Part shown: positions 1 to 8,222 of the stretch, in pieces
How the letters are laid out: each line of letters opens with the position of its first letter
How positions within the stretch are numbered: position 1 is the first letter of the stretch
DNA from: JAUIIK01 sp963709995
GTDB lineage: Bacteria > Chloroflexota > Chloroflexia > Thermomicrobiales > CFX8
Length of the DNA: 64,000 nt
Direction: 5' to 3'
NCBI GenBank assembly: GCA_963709995.1
Contig: CAVPYN010000002.1
Location: 434,001-498,000, forward strand
The notes under the pieces: model-generated
Database searches by the model: none
What the model was told of the DNA's origin: nothing
Seen by the model: the letters and a program-made list of their open reading frames with translations, nothing else
Translations under genes and position numbers: made by a program

Positions 1-628
1 CCGAATCTGAACGTCCCGTTCTTCCATGATGTTAAGTCAGGCCGACCTGGATCCGCTCGGCAAGATCGGGCAGTTCGTTCATGATGAAGATCCCCCGGTT
101 CGTCCGTGGGATCAAGCCATAGTGGATCGTCAATTCGTCCGAAAGGTAGCGACCCTCGGCAACCTTGATCGGATCAACTTCACCGATCAGGTCGGCAATC
201 GTCGTATCCGGGGTCGCGAGTTTCTCAGCCACACGGTCATTTCGATGCACCCATTCGATCGGAGTGGCGTCGCCCTGCTCAGCAACGATCTCGCGCGCCA
301 TCAAGGAGATCGGCTCGAATGGACTGTCGTTGATCTCTGACCCGGCGACAATCGGCGTCCATTCGTCGAGTAGATTGACCAGGCTGCGCGCCATGCGCGT
401 CTTTGCCTGCCCGCGTTCGCCGAGGAAGATGATGTCCTGACCCGAAATGATCGCATTTTCCAGCTGCGGGATTACCGAGTCCTCATAGCCGAGCACCGAG
501 GCGAATAGTGGCTCAGTCGAACGCAGCCGCGCAAGCAGATTTTTCCGCATCTCCTCACGCACCGGGAGCAGTTGATAGCCGCTCTCCCGCAAGTCTCCGA
601 GGGTTTTCGGGAGATCTTTCACGGTCAT
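1..628 (-). CDS. Magnesium-chelatase/MoxR-like AAA+ ATPase, partial and frameshifted
   Basis: The start is taken at ATG 628, which has an AGAGGA ribosome site 7 nt upstream; an earlier in-frame ATG at 661 has none. The reading frame shows the N-terminal part of the roughly 480-residue ATPase family annotated in Chloroflexota and Actinobacteria as magnesium chelatase or sigma-54-interacting regulator: KDLPKTLGDLRESGY near the N-terminus, Walker A GERGQAKT at residues 70-77, and the NELPDLAERIQVGL helix. The frame then stops at TAA 32-34. Removing one base (T on the plus strand at position 37) restores LNIMEERDVQIR, the expected continuation, up to the window edge. The copy is therefore either a real frameshift or a one-base sequencing error. 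The cellular role of this family is poorly defined; remodelling or insertion ATPase activity is assumed from MoxR relatives. Confidence 0.8.
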
Positions 629-813
629 ATCTGGTTCCTCTCCGGAAAGGCTGAATCCCATGCGGCATCAACAGGATCGCAAGTACAACGCTATGTAGGG
701 TTCGGAATGTCCGGGGACAAAACCCTTCGAAAGCCGATAGGGCAGATGCGGTCCAGTTATCAGGTTCAATCCTACAAAAGACCGTTGGCTACGGAAAGCC
801 GCATTATTGCGCG

Positions 814-2202
814 CTAGTGACGGCTCATGCGCTCCGCCAAAGATGCGCCATCGGGAGGGATGCCAGTCAGTTCGGCGCGCTCGTCAAGCTGGAAGTACGC
901 TTGCTGGACGAAGCGAATTCCGACGTAGCGCAGCGGCTCCGGCTCCCAGTCTGGTGAACGATGATTGACCGTTGGCAACAGCGTTAGCTCGGACTTCCGT
1001 CCGGCAATCAGGTCGGCGAGCACCCGCCCGGAGAGGTTGGTCGTCGACACGCCTTGCCCGGTGTAGCCTCGCGCCGTGGCAACGCCGGTCGTGCGGTTGT
1101 AGGACATTGTGGGCATCCAGTCCCGCGGAACCCCCAGCGGTCCGCCCCAGGCATGCGAAAATTGATCTTCTCGAACTGGCTTGAACCACTCCATCGTCGC
1201 CTGCCTGAGCATCTCGTGAGTCGGTTCATGCAGGTCATACGCATCTCTGATACTTGAACCAAAGTGATAGGGCGCCCCGCGACCCCCGAAGAGAATGCGG
1301 CCATCCGAGGTCTTCGACAAATAGTCGACCACGTACTTGCTCGATCCGATACATTCCCGACCGGCCCAGCCGATCTCCTCCCACTGATCCTCATCAAGCG
1401 GTTCGGTAAGAACAATCAGCGAATAGATAGGGATCAACTGGCGCGAAAGCTGTTCAAGCTGGGACAGATACGATTCGCCACATAGTACGATGACACCGGC
1501 GCGTAGGTCTCCGAGCTGGGTATGTAGGATCGGGCGCCTACCGGTTGAGTATCCGGTCGCCGCTGTCTGTTCGTAGATCGTTCCCCCCAGTCGCTCGACG
1601 GCCCTGGCAAGTCCGCGGACTAGTTTCCCTGGATGTATTGTCGCGCAATGCGGGTTGAACACCGATGCGATAGCGCCGCGCACACGCACCCGCTCCTGCG
1701 TTTCGGCCTCATTGAGAAGCCGATAGCCATCAGCGAAACCACGCGATCGGAGACCATCGACCGACTCCACTATGCTCTGAAGTTGGTGACGCCCACGAGC
1801 CAGCCGCAGCGCTCCGCCCTTCTCATAGTCGCAGTCGATCCCCTCCCTTTCAGCAACGTCTCCAACTTCGTCAACCGTCGCCACCATCTCTCGATGCACC
1901 TGACTGGCTGCCCCGGCGCCAAACCGGCGCTCGAGTTCACCAAGACTCAGCGGAAAACCGCCCGAGCACCAGCCACCATTCCTTCCGGATGCGCCAAATC
2001 CTGCGATTTCCTTTTCGACGATAGCGACCTTGAGACTGGGATCGTTCTTCAGAAGGTAGTACGCCGTCCAGAGGCCGGAGAAGCCTGCCCCGAGAATTGC
2101 CACATCAACATCAACCGAACCCGACAAAGATGGTCGAGGAGTGAGATCGTCTTCACAGGTCTCAAGCCAGTAACTATAGGTTGAATAGTCTCGTTCGGCC
2201 AC
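814..2202 (-). CDS. FAD-dependent amine/amino-acid oxidoreductase (DadA/PuuB/OrdL family)
   Basis: A 462-residue flavoprotein of the DAO fold. The Rossmann FAD motif GAGFSG lies at residues 38-43, and the GASGRNGGW motif of gamma-glutamylputrescine oxidase-like enzymes follows at about 70-78. The C-terminal GYTGQGVSTTNLSGR segment is the second flavin-contacting region of the family. It probably oxidises a secondary amine or amino acid in the cytoplasm, but the substrate cannot be read from the sequence. The start is GTG 2202, preceded by AGGAGG with a 5-nt spacer. It is the last gene of a tight minus-strand run and begins 19 nt after the FAD/NAD subunit. In related opine and hydroxyproline dehydrogenases a DAO-type subunit is encoded next to an FAD/NAD subunit and a small 2Fe-2S subunit, as here, though those DAO subunits are usually shorter (about 370-400 residues). 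Confidence 0.88.
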   Translation of the reverse strand: MAERDYSTYSYWLETCEDDLTPRPSLSGSVDVDVAILGAGFSGLWTAYYLLKNDPSLKVAIVEKEIAGFGASGRNGGWCSGGFPLSLGELERRFGAGAASQVHREMVATVDEVGDVAEREGIDCDYEKGGALRLARGRHQLQSIVESVDGLRSRGFADGYRLLNEAETQERVRVRGAIASVFNPHCATIHPGKLVRGLARAVERLGGTIYEQTAATGYSTGRRPILHTQLGDLRAGVIVLCGESYLSQLEQLSRQLIPIYSLIVLTEPLDEDQWEEIGWAGRECIGSSKYVVDYLSKTSDGRILFGGRGAPYHFGSSIRDAYDLHEPTHEMLRQATMEWFKPVREDQFSHAWGGPLGVPRDWMPTMSYNRTTGVATARGYTGQGVSTTNLSGRVLADLIAGRKSELTLLPTVNHRSPDWEPEPLRYVGIRFVQQAYFQLDERAELTGIPPDGASLAERMSRH

Positions 2203-2221
2203 ATTGACCTCCTACATCCAG

Positions 2222-3430
2222 CTAATCCGTGGCGGCCGCGACACTGGCAAGCTCCGCTAGCGATACGAGTCGTGCCGGTGGGCGAGCGGTCATCGGTACG
2301 AGTTGGTCCAGAGGAATCCCAGTCTCATGACTGATCATCCTGGAAACGATGTACTCGGTGTCTCGCCCTTGCGCGATTCCCATACCGGCTCGTGTTCTGC
2401 GTTTCACATCGTTCACGCTGACGGCGCCGGCGCGAATCGCGTCACGAATCTGGCGTGCCGTGATCTGCTCCTCCCGATCAACCAGGACTTCGTCCGGAAT
2501 CCGCGCAGGATCCGCAATCGGAGGACCAGGCTCTCGCCGTGAACCCAGTTTGGCAAGCGACCTGATCGCGTCATCTAGCTTCGGGTTCCCCGCCGCTGCG
2601 TAGCCAGCGATGAATCCCTCGGCAATCGTCACGTTCGCCGGCGCGAGCCCGGCAGCGTCGCCAACAACATAGACGCTATCAACGCTCGTCCGCATTGTTC
2701 GGTCCCGCGTCGGAACGTGGCAGCCATTGACCTCCGAATACTCCAGTTCGGCCATCACATGCCGCGCTAGCTCGGGGTCCGGAAGACTTCCCAAGGCCAG
2801 AATCACCGCGTCTGCCTCGACTTCTTGATCGTCGACCACGAGACGGCTGACCTGCCGGTCTCCTCGTGCCGCCAGGCCGTCCGGAGTCGGAGCACGCGAG
2901 ACGACCGTGGCTCCCGCGAGGTCCAGATCGTCTGCCATCCGGTCCGCATCCATGCCCTGCCCGACAACTGCAACCCGTCGACCGGGAAGCACGCGATGCA
3001 AATGCATGAAGCGGCGAGCCGCCGTCGCGGTCATGGTGCCCGGCAAGGTCCAGCCCTCGAAGGGCCATACGATCTCCGTGGAACCGCTGGCGATGATGAT
3101 CTTCTTTGCCTCGAGTTGATAGGAGTGCCCCGGGCTGACGACTCCCAGCAATCGATTTTCAAAGAGTCCCCAGACGATCGATTTGGGCCGGTAGTCAAGC
3201 CCGTCAACGGCAACCAGGTCTGGCGCTAGATGAGCCGCTTCGAATCCATATTTGCCATCGATGAAGTCGGGTGGACCATTAAGCCGCTCGAGCGACGTCC
3301 TCAACCACCCGCCTGGTGCGTCCTGCTCGTCAAGGAGGACCACACGCGACCCGCTTGATGCGGCAGCCCAGGCCGCCGCAATTCCAGACGCGCCAGCGCC
3401 GATGACCACGATCTCGGTAGCTTCTATCAC
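2222..3430 (-). CDS. FAD/NAD(P)-dependent oxidoreductase, HcnB/opine-oxidase alpha-like, lacking its Fe-S ligands
   Basis: A 402-residue pyridine nucleotide-disulfide oxidoreductase-type protein. GAGASGIAAAWAAA near the N-terminus binds FAD, and VAVVGQGMDADRMADDL in the middle is a second, degenerate dinucleotide fold. The C-terminal domain (about 310-370) aligns with the 2Fe-2S domain of HcnB/OoxA proteins: EQITARQIRDAI, then VKRRTRAGMG, then AQGR. All four positions where that family has cysteine are changed: D318, E320, A353 and T358. The start is GTG 3430, overlapping the stop of the preceding small subunit in a GTGA, so the two are translationally coupled. It probably forms a complex with that subunit and the DAO protein, with electron transfer altered by cluster loss. 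The family assignment is firm; the function of this variant is inferred. Confidence 0.85.
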   Translation of the reverse strand: MIEATEIVVIGAGASGIAAAWAAASSGSRVVLLDEQDAPGGWLRTSLERLNGPPDFIDGKYGFEAAHLAPDLVAVDGLDYRPKSIVWGLFENRLLGVVSPGHSYQLEAKKIIIASGSTEIVWPFEGWTLPGTMTATAARRFMHLHRVLPGRRVAVVGQGMDADRMADDLDLAGATVVSRAPTPDGLAARGDRQVSRLVVDDQEVEADAVILALGSLPDPELARHVMAELEYSEVNGCHVPTRDRTMRTSVDSVYVVGDAAGLAPANVTIAEGFIAGYAAAGNPKLDDAIRSLAKLGSRREPGPPIADPARIPDEVLVDREEQITARQIRDAIRAGAVSVNDVKRRTRAGMGIAQGRDTEYIVSRMISHETGIPLDQLVPMTARPPARLVSLAELASVAAATD

Positions 3431-3756
3431 GTTGACCCCTGCTTAGCTCCAAGACCCTCCTGAGTCTCGACGGTAATTCCGTCCCTAACCAGGGTCGTCA
3501 TCAACTGGACGTTCGCCTCCCCGTCAACCATGCCGAGTTCTTCCAGCGAGCGACCAACGCCGGTAAAGACACCGCGCGGACCACCGGAACCGGGCAAAGT
3601 CCGACAACCACGTATGCCGTTAGCGAGCAGCGCGGCGGCTACCGGCTCGCCTTCGATAGCCGGAATCTCGACACCGTCAAAGGTGATGCTGACCATCTTC
3701 TGTTCCGAGTCCGGACCGAGTAGCGGATGGCGGAGTATGCGAAGATCGTTTGTCAT
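3427..3756 (-). CDS. Ferredoxin-like (Fer2_4/HcnA) small subunit without cluster cysteines
   Basis: A 109-residue protein that follows the HcnA / sarcosine-oxidase-alpha N-terminal fold along its whole length: ITFDGVEIPAIEGEPVAAAL, then GPRGVFTGVGRSLEELG, then VDGEANVQ. The family pattern has cysteines at four fixed places; here they are T65, S70, E73 and M86, and the only cysteine is C51. The scaffold is conserved while the 2Fe-2S site is gone, which argues for a retained structural subunit and not simple decay. The start is ATG 3756, with AGGAG just upstream; an earlier ATG at 3786 would run back into the acetyltransferase gene. It sits 10 nt after that gene and overlaps the next gene by 4 nt. 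Confidence 0.82.
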   Translation of the reverse strand: MTNDLRILRHPLLGPDSEQKMVSITFDGVEIPAIEGEPVAAALLANGIRGCRTLPGSGGPRGVFTGVGRSLEELGMVDGEANVQLMTTLVRDGITVETQEGLGAKQGST

Positions 3757-3766
3757 GAGCTCCTCT

Positions 3767-4246
3767 TCAAGACGGGAATTCCACAAGCACTTTTACCATG
3801 ATCAGGCACGGGTTCCCGGGCCAGTAGTCGTGAAGCTCCTCAACCGGCAGAAATCCCATTGATGCGTAGAATGCGCGAGTACGGCGGTAGCTCTCGTCCG
3901 GATGAGACGGTCCCAGAGTCTTAACCTCCAGCAGTTTGCATCCGGCAGCACGCGATTCGCGCCCGGCGTCTTCTACCAGATGCCGGCCGACACCGAGGCG
4001 ATGGAAGTGAGGATGAACTGCCATCACATGAATCTCGGAAGTCACCTCATTGTGCTGATTCAAGCTGAGAAAGCCGACCACTTCGTTGTCGTGACGCGCT
4101 ACGCGAGCGCCCAGTCTACGGATGTCTGCCGCGTAGGCCTGTATCGCCGAGTCAATTCCGAACCAGGCGGGCAACGAACGCAGGATCTGAACGCAAGGTT
4201 CCCAATCCTGCTCGCGCCCCTCTTCAATTGTGACTCCCTGATTCAG
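3767..4246 (-). CDS. GNAT-family N-acetyltransferase with a non-canonical start
   Basis: A GNAT fold of the type beginning TIxEAxxxDW...WFGI. Here TIEEGREQDWEPC and LPAWFGI are followed by the acetyl-CoA loop RLGVGRHLV and a C-terminal FYASMGFLP. The acceptor is unknown. The first ATG/GTG/TTG in frame is TTG 4174, but the conserved first strand is encoded upstream of it and the frame stays open back to the TAG of pncB (4256-4258). Possible starts are CTG 4246 (used here, with GAGG/TAGG upstream), CTG 4252, or ATT 4228 with AGGGAG 5 nt before it. The gene lies 9 nt after pncB and 10 nt before the ferredoxin-like subunit, so it belongs to the same operon. Readthrough from pncB is formally possible because both are in the same frame. 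Confidence 0.8.
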   Translation of the reverse strand: MNQGVTIEEGREQDWEPCVQILRSLPAWFGIDSAIQAYAADIRRLGARVARHDNEVVGFLSLNQHNEVTSEIHVMAVHPHFHRLGVGRHLVEDAGRESRAAGCKLLEVKTLGPSHPDESYRRTRAFYASMGFLPVEELHDYWPGNPCLIMVKVLVEFPS

Positions 4247-4255
4247 GTTCAGAGC

Positions 4256-5473
4256 CTACCTCGTTTCGTTCCCGACTATGACGAGCTGTGCCAGCACCCG
4301 ATCCCTGACTTGCTGTGCTGTCGGGAGGTTTTCAACGAGTTGCCCATTGCTCATCAATTCGATCATCATCGGTGAATACCCGCCCGCCGCCGTGTCCGCG
4401 AGCGGTAGCACGCGATCAACGAGGGTTTGAGGATCTCTCCATACTTGCTTCGCGCCCGACATCTTGCCGCGCTTCGCGACCGGCTTCCCCTCAATCTCAA
4501 CGATGTCCATACTGAAATCTATCGTCGGCGCGCTGGCGATACTTGTTCCTACGCCAAACGCGTCGACGATCGGTCGAAGCGCTTCAACTTCGTCTTCATC
4601 GAGCCCACCGCTTACTACAATCTTCACGTGTCGATGACCGCGCAAATCGAGTTCCCAGCGGACTTCTTCGATGATCTTCGCGAAATCGCCCCGGCGGCTA
4701 CCGGGTGTATCAAGACGAACGCCAGCAAGTCGCTCGCCAAACGCTTCCGCGACCCTGATTGCTTCAAACTTCTCGTCCTCGAATGTGTCGATGAGGGAAA
4801 TGCGCGGCACGTCGGCCGCGATCACAGCATCGTATAGACGCGTCGCCTCGACTGTGTCGCCCACAATTAGGATGAGCGCGTGCGGCATCGTTCCGGTCGG
4901 ATCAGCGCCGAGAAGCTCCGCGCTCTTGATAACGCTCACTCCATCACACCCGCCGATGTAGGCTGAACGCTCAACCACTGGCGCGACGGAAGGATGCATT
5001 CTCCGCGCTCCAAAACTCACCAGCAGCCGGTCTTGAGCTCGATGCCGGATGCGTGCCGCCTTGGTGGCCACGCCCGACGACTGGCAGATGAAACCGAGGA
5101 TGGCTGTTTCTAGCTGCGCGAAGGAAAGATAGCTACCGGAAAGCTCGAAGACCGGCTCATAGGGACGGATTATTGAACCCTCGGGCATCCCTCGCAAACT
5201 GACGTCCCGTAGCTCAAGCAGCGCGAAAACCTCTTCAAGTCCCGCGAACACCGCCCAAGGATACTCAGACGGCAAACCCTTCACCGCGAATTCCGCACGG
5301 ACGTGCGGATTCAATCCGGCCCGTTCCAGGACAGCGACGGTACGCTCAAAGTAGACGTCCGCGGTTCGCCCTGATCGAATGTCGTCGACATCCGCCTGGT
5401 AGAACCTTGGCCGTCTCGACTCCGACCCGGTTGAGAATGACGCATCCTTCAAATTCAGTCCTTTCAACACCAC
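4256..5473 (-). CDS. pncB: Nicotinate phosphoribosyltransferase
   Basis: About 400 residues, matching the short NAPRTase class that converts nicotinate and PRPP to nicotinate mononucleotide in the NAD salvage pathway. Visible family features are DIRSGRTADVYFERT near the N-terminus, SFGARRMHPSVAPVVERSAY in the centre, the phosphate-binding VSGGLDEDEV loop, and the C-terminal KRGKMSGAKQVWR. The GTG at 5473 gives 405 residues. A TTG at 5452 is preceded by AAAGGA with a 6-nt spacer and may be the true start, giving 398 residues. It is the first gene of the five-gene minus-strand run leading into the amine dehydrogenase-like subunits, suggesting that NAD supply and amine oxidation are expressed together. 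It is divergent from the dUTPase-family gene. Confidence 0.93.
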   Translation of the reverse strand: MVLKGLNLKDASFSTGSESRRPRFYQADVDDIRSGRTADVYFERTVAVLERAGLNPHVRAEFAVKGLPSEYPWAVFAGLEEVFALLELRDVSLRGMPEGSIIRPYEPVFELSGSYLSFAQLETAILGFICQSSGVATKAARIRHRAQDRLLVSFGARRMHPSVAPVVERSAYIGGCDGVSVIKSAELLGADPTGTMPHALILIVGDTVEATRLYDAVIAADVPRISLIDTFEDEKFEAIRVAEAFGERLAGVRLDTPGSRRGDFAKIIEEVRWELDLRGHRHVKIVVSGGLDEDEVEALRPIVDAFGVGTSIASAPTIDFSMDIVEIEGKPVAKRGKMSGAKQVWRDPQTLVDRVLPLADTAAGGYSPMMIELMSNGQLVENLPTAQQVRDRVLAQLVIVGNETR

Positions 5474-5584
5474 CGGTTATGCTCTATTTGAGTATAACGT
5501 GACGCTATTCAATCCCCTCGACGGCCTTCCTTCGCCTGTATACTATGTACGTACACTGCTAGAGCCATTGAAAGGATCGTAGAT
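5474..5584. promoter_or_regulatory. Divergent promoter region between pncB and the dUTPase-family gene
   Basis: A 111-nt gap between two outward-facing genes. A TATACT on the plus strand at 5539-5544 lies about 40 nt before the dUTPase-family start, and a TATACT on the minus strand at 5496-5491 lies about 20 nt before pncB. Neither has a convincing TTGACA-like box at 16-18 nt. The -10 calls are therefore tentative. Confidence 0.35.
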
Positions 5585-6124
5585 TTGAGTCTGCCAACTG
5601 GTCAGGGAGTGTTGAGCCGCGACTCGATTCTCACGCTTTTGGGGGAGAACCCGCCACTGCTTGAGGACATGCCGGACCCGGAACAGCAGGTTCAGCCCAA
5701 CGGTGTCGACATCACTATAGAATGCGTTTCCCGCTTTCGCGGTCCAGGATTGCTTGGTCGCACGAATGCGGCTCGAATCCTACCGGATACGGAAGATGTA
5801 CCTTTCGAGACATATGACCGCCTTCACCTCCCGCAAGGCGCCTACCAGGTTCGATTCAATGAGACTGTCCATCTACCAGATTGGCTCATGGCCTACGCGC
5901 GACCGCGTTCGAGCCTGCTGCGCTCCGGAGTAGCGCTACACACAGCTGTCTGGGACGCCGGCTACTCCGGGCGTGGCGTTTCGCTGATGGTTGTCTATCA
6001 CCCCGCGGGGTTCACGATCGAGCGCAATGCGCGCATCTGCCAACTTGTCTTTCACACGCTGATGGCCGCGACATCGGCTGGCTACAGCGGCATCTACCAA
6101 CACGAAGGAACTGTTTCAGGATAG
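5585..6124 (+). CDS. dCTP deaminase / dUTP nucleotidohydrolase family protein
   Basis: A 179-residue trimeric dUTPase-fold protein that keeps dUTP low or provides dUMP for thymidylate synthesis. The family blocks are present: QVQPNGVDITIE near residue 40, ARPRSSLLRSGVALHTAVWD and AGYSGRG around the nucleotide site, and NARICQLVFH near the C-terminus. The AVWDAGYSG segment resembles the Asp-containing dUTPase motif more than the Glu-containing dCTP deaminase motif, so dUTP hydrolysis is slightly favoured; sequence alone does not settle this. The start is TTG 5585, with AAGGA about 8 nt upstream. The heme operon follows after a 107-nt gap and has its own ribosome site, so co-transcription is possible but not shown. 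Confidence 0.85.
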   Translation: MSLPTGQGVLSRDSILTLLGENPPLLEDMPDPEQQVQPNGVDITIECVSRFRGPGLLGRTNAARILPDTEDVPFETYDRLHLPQGAYQVRFNETVHLPDWLMAYARPRSSLLRSGVALHTAVWDAGYSGRGVSLMVVYHPAGFTIERNARICQLVFHTLMAATSAGYSGIYQHEGTVSG

Positions 6125-6231
6125 CTCGTTGGAGTCGTCTCGAGGGAGCTACCCGAAGGAACTCGCCCGGCATTGAGAAGGGCAATTGATACAATCGCCT
6201 CCGGTCCGACGTGTCGATGATCGGAGGGGTT

Positions 6232-7275
6232 ATGCAGGGCGCGGAACGATTCCTCAGGGCATGCCAGCGGAAGTCCGTCGATTGCACTCCCGTCTGGTTC
6301 ATGCGCCAGGCAGGACGATACCAGGCCGCGTATCGAGAAATCAGGAAAGACCACACGCTGCTCGATATCGTCGCCAGCGCTGAGCTTTCCGCAAAGGTCA
6401 CGATGATTCCGATCGAGCAGATGCCGGTTGATGCCGCGATCATCTTCGCCGACATCCTGCCCCCCTTGGTGCCCATGGGTATGGATCTCGAGTTCGCAAA
6501 AGGCGAAGGGCCGGTACTTCACAATCCGATCTCAAACCAATCGGACATCCTCGCATTGCGGCAATTCGATCCACAGGTCGAACTCCACTCGACGATGGAA
6601 GCGCTACGCAGTGTACGGGGAATGCTCGACGGGCGAGCCGCACTTATCGGATTTGCTGGAGGCCCATTCACTCTGGCCAGCTATATGATTGAAGGCGGGT
6701 CGTCGCGGCAGTTTTTGAAGACAAAACAGCTGATGTATGGCGAGACCGGAACCTGGTCGATCCTCATGGAAAAACTCAGCGCGATGACTGTTGACTATTT
6801 GCTCGGTCAAATCGAAGCCGGCGCCCAGTGCGTGCAGATATTTGATTCCTGGGCGGGCGCGCTGGGTCCCGATGATTACAGATCCTTCGTGCTTCCTTCA
6901 ACGAAATCAATCGTCGATCAATTGCGAGCGAACTCGGAAGTGCCAGTGATCCTGTTCGGGACAAACACAAGCGGGATGCTAGACGCGGTTAGCGACGCTG
7001 GCAGCCATGTCGTCGGGGTGGACTGGCGGATTTCTCTAGACAAAGCATGGGATGAAATCGGGCGCGATCGAGCGATTCAGGGCAACCTGGATCCAATCCG
7101 TCTCTTTGACAACGGGCAGGGCCTGAAGGAATCAGTCCAGCGCATTCTGACCGAAGCAAACGGGCATCCCGGACACATCTTCAATCTAGGTCACGGAATC
7201 CTCCCAGGAACTCCAGAGAACACGGTGGCGTCGGTGGTTGAGATGGTTCATACGTTGAGTGAAAGGGCGGCCTGA
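6232..7275 (+). CDS. hemE: Uroporphyrinogen decarboxylase
   Basis: A 347-residue enzyme converting uroporphyrinogen III to coproporphyrinogen III. The N-terminal substrate motif PVWFMRQAGRYQAAYRE and the acidic segment DAAIIFADILPPLVPMG containing the catalytic aspartate are present, as are GFAGGPFTLASYM and the C-terminal FNLGHGILPGTP. ATG 6232 is chosen because GGAGG lies just before it and the product then begins as family members do; GTG 6211 and ATG 6217 are in frame but have no ribosome site. The stop overlaps the hemH start in a TGATG, so the two are translationally coupled. Confidence 0.96.
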   Translation: MQGAERFLRACQRKSVDCTPVWFMRQAGRYQAAYREIRKDHTLLDIVASAELSAKVTMIPIEQMPVDAAIIFADILPPLVPMGMDLEFAKGEGPVLHNPISNQSDILALRQFDPQVELHSTMEALRSVRGMLDGRAALIGFAGGPFTLASYMIEGGSSRQFLKTKQLMYGETGTWSILMEKLSAMTVDYLLGQIEAGAQCVQIFDSWAGALGPDDYRSFVLPSTKSIVDQLRANSEVPVILFGTNTSGMLDAVSDAGSHVVGVDWRISLDKAWDEIGRDRAIQGNLDPIRLFDNGQGLKESVQRILTEANGHPGHIFNLGHGILPGTPENTVASVVEMVHTLSERAA

Positions 7276-8222
7276 TGTCAGGAAAGAACAAGAGCGTCGG
7301 CGTTGTGGTCATGGCCTACGGTGGGCCGAATTCGCTTGATGAGGTGCCGCCGTTCCTCGACGACATCCGGCGCGGGAGGCCGACACCCCAGGAACTGATC
7401 GATGAGATTACCGAACGATACCAACAGATCGGTGGTCGCTCGCCGATCCTCGAGCTCACCACCGCCCAGGCGCAAAGCATTGAATCGGTCCTCAATGACG
7501 TTGGAGACGGAAACGATTACCGATGCTACGTCGGGATGAGGCACTGGCATCCGTACATCGAAGAAGTCATGCCCGAGGTGCTTGCCGGGGGCCACGATCT
7601 CATCGTCGGCGCAGTGATGGCTCCACACTTCAGCCGGATGAGCGTTGGCGCGTACATGGGCAAGCTCGACAAGGCCCTCAAGGATCAAAGCGCGGATATC
7701 CCGGTTGCCCAGGTCCGCACCTGGAAAGCGGAACCCGAATTCGTTGATGCGGTGTCCGGCAAGATTCGTGATGCAATGGAACTTTACTATCCCGACAGGC
7801 AACTGAACGACGTTGTCGTGCTCTTTACCGCACATTCGCTCCCTGCCCGTGTACTTGAATCGGGAGATCCCTATCGCGAGGAGATTCTTGAGTCGGTAGA
7901 TCTCGTCGCTACCCATATGGGATTGACGAATTATCGATTTGCATTTCAGAGCCAAGGCGCAACGGCCGATCCCTGGCTCGGACCAACGGTAGAAGAGACC
8001 CTTGAGCAGCTTGCCAGCGCGGGAGTCAGCGAACTCCTCTTCGTCCCGATCGGCTTCGTATGCGATCACGTCGAGGTGCTGTTCGATGTGGATATCGAGC
8101 ACCGGGCTCAAGCGGAGCAACTCGGTATACGGCTTGAGCGCACGGAGATGTTGAACGACGACCCTGGCCTTGCCAAGGCTGTCGCGAACGCAGTGCGTGC
8201 CGCTGTCGCCGAAGCGAACTGA
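7275..8222 (+). CDS. hemH: Ferrochelatase (protoporphyrin or coproporphyrin type)
   Basis: A 315-residue ferrochelatase that inserts ferrous iron into a porphyrin. The signature FTAHSLP with catalytic H187 and the GFVCDHVEVLFDVD segment with E267 are intact. MAPHFSRMSVGAYMGKL in the middle is typical of the bacterial soluble type. No C-terminal 2Fe-2S cysteine cluster is present. It lies between hemE and the porphyrinogen oxidase with overlapping or abutting junctions. The hemE-hemH-hemY order is that of Gram-positive bacteria using the coproporphyrin-dependent route, where this enzyme metallates coproporphyrin III. Which porphyrin is used here cannot be decided from this window. Confidence 0.95.
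   Translation: MSGKNKSVGVVVMAYGGPNSLDEVPPFLDDIRRGRPTPQELIDEITERYQQIGGRSPILELTTAQAQSIESVLNDVGDGNDYRCYVGMRHWHPYIEEVMPEVLAGGHDLIVGAVMAPHFSRMSVGAYMGKLDKALKDQSADIPVAQVRTWKAEPEFVDAVSGKIRDAMELYYPDRQLNDVVVLFTAHSLPARVLESGDPYREEILESVDLVATHMGLTNYRFAFQSQGATADPWLGPTVEETLEQLASAGVSELLFVPIGFVCDHVEVLFDVDIEHRAQAEQLGIRLERTEMLNDDPGLAKAVANAVRAAVAEAN

Noticed and set aside
9..21. GAAC-N5-GTTC resembling an SOS box
   Set aside because: The spacer is 5 nt, not 4, and it lies inside a coding region.
1008..1415. Open frame of 135 codons on the minus strand within the FAD oxidoreductase gene
   Set aside because: It is a shadow of the real gene in another frame; no ribosome site and no family match.
7278..8120. Minus-strand frame of 280 codons across hemH
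   Set aside because: Antisense shadow of a well-supported ferrochelatase gene; the translation matches no family.
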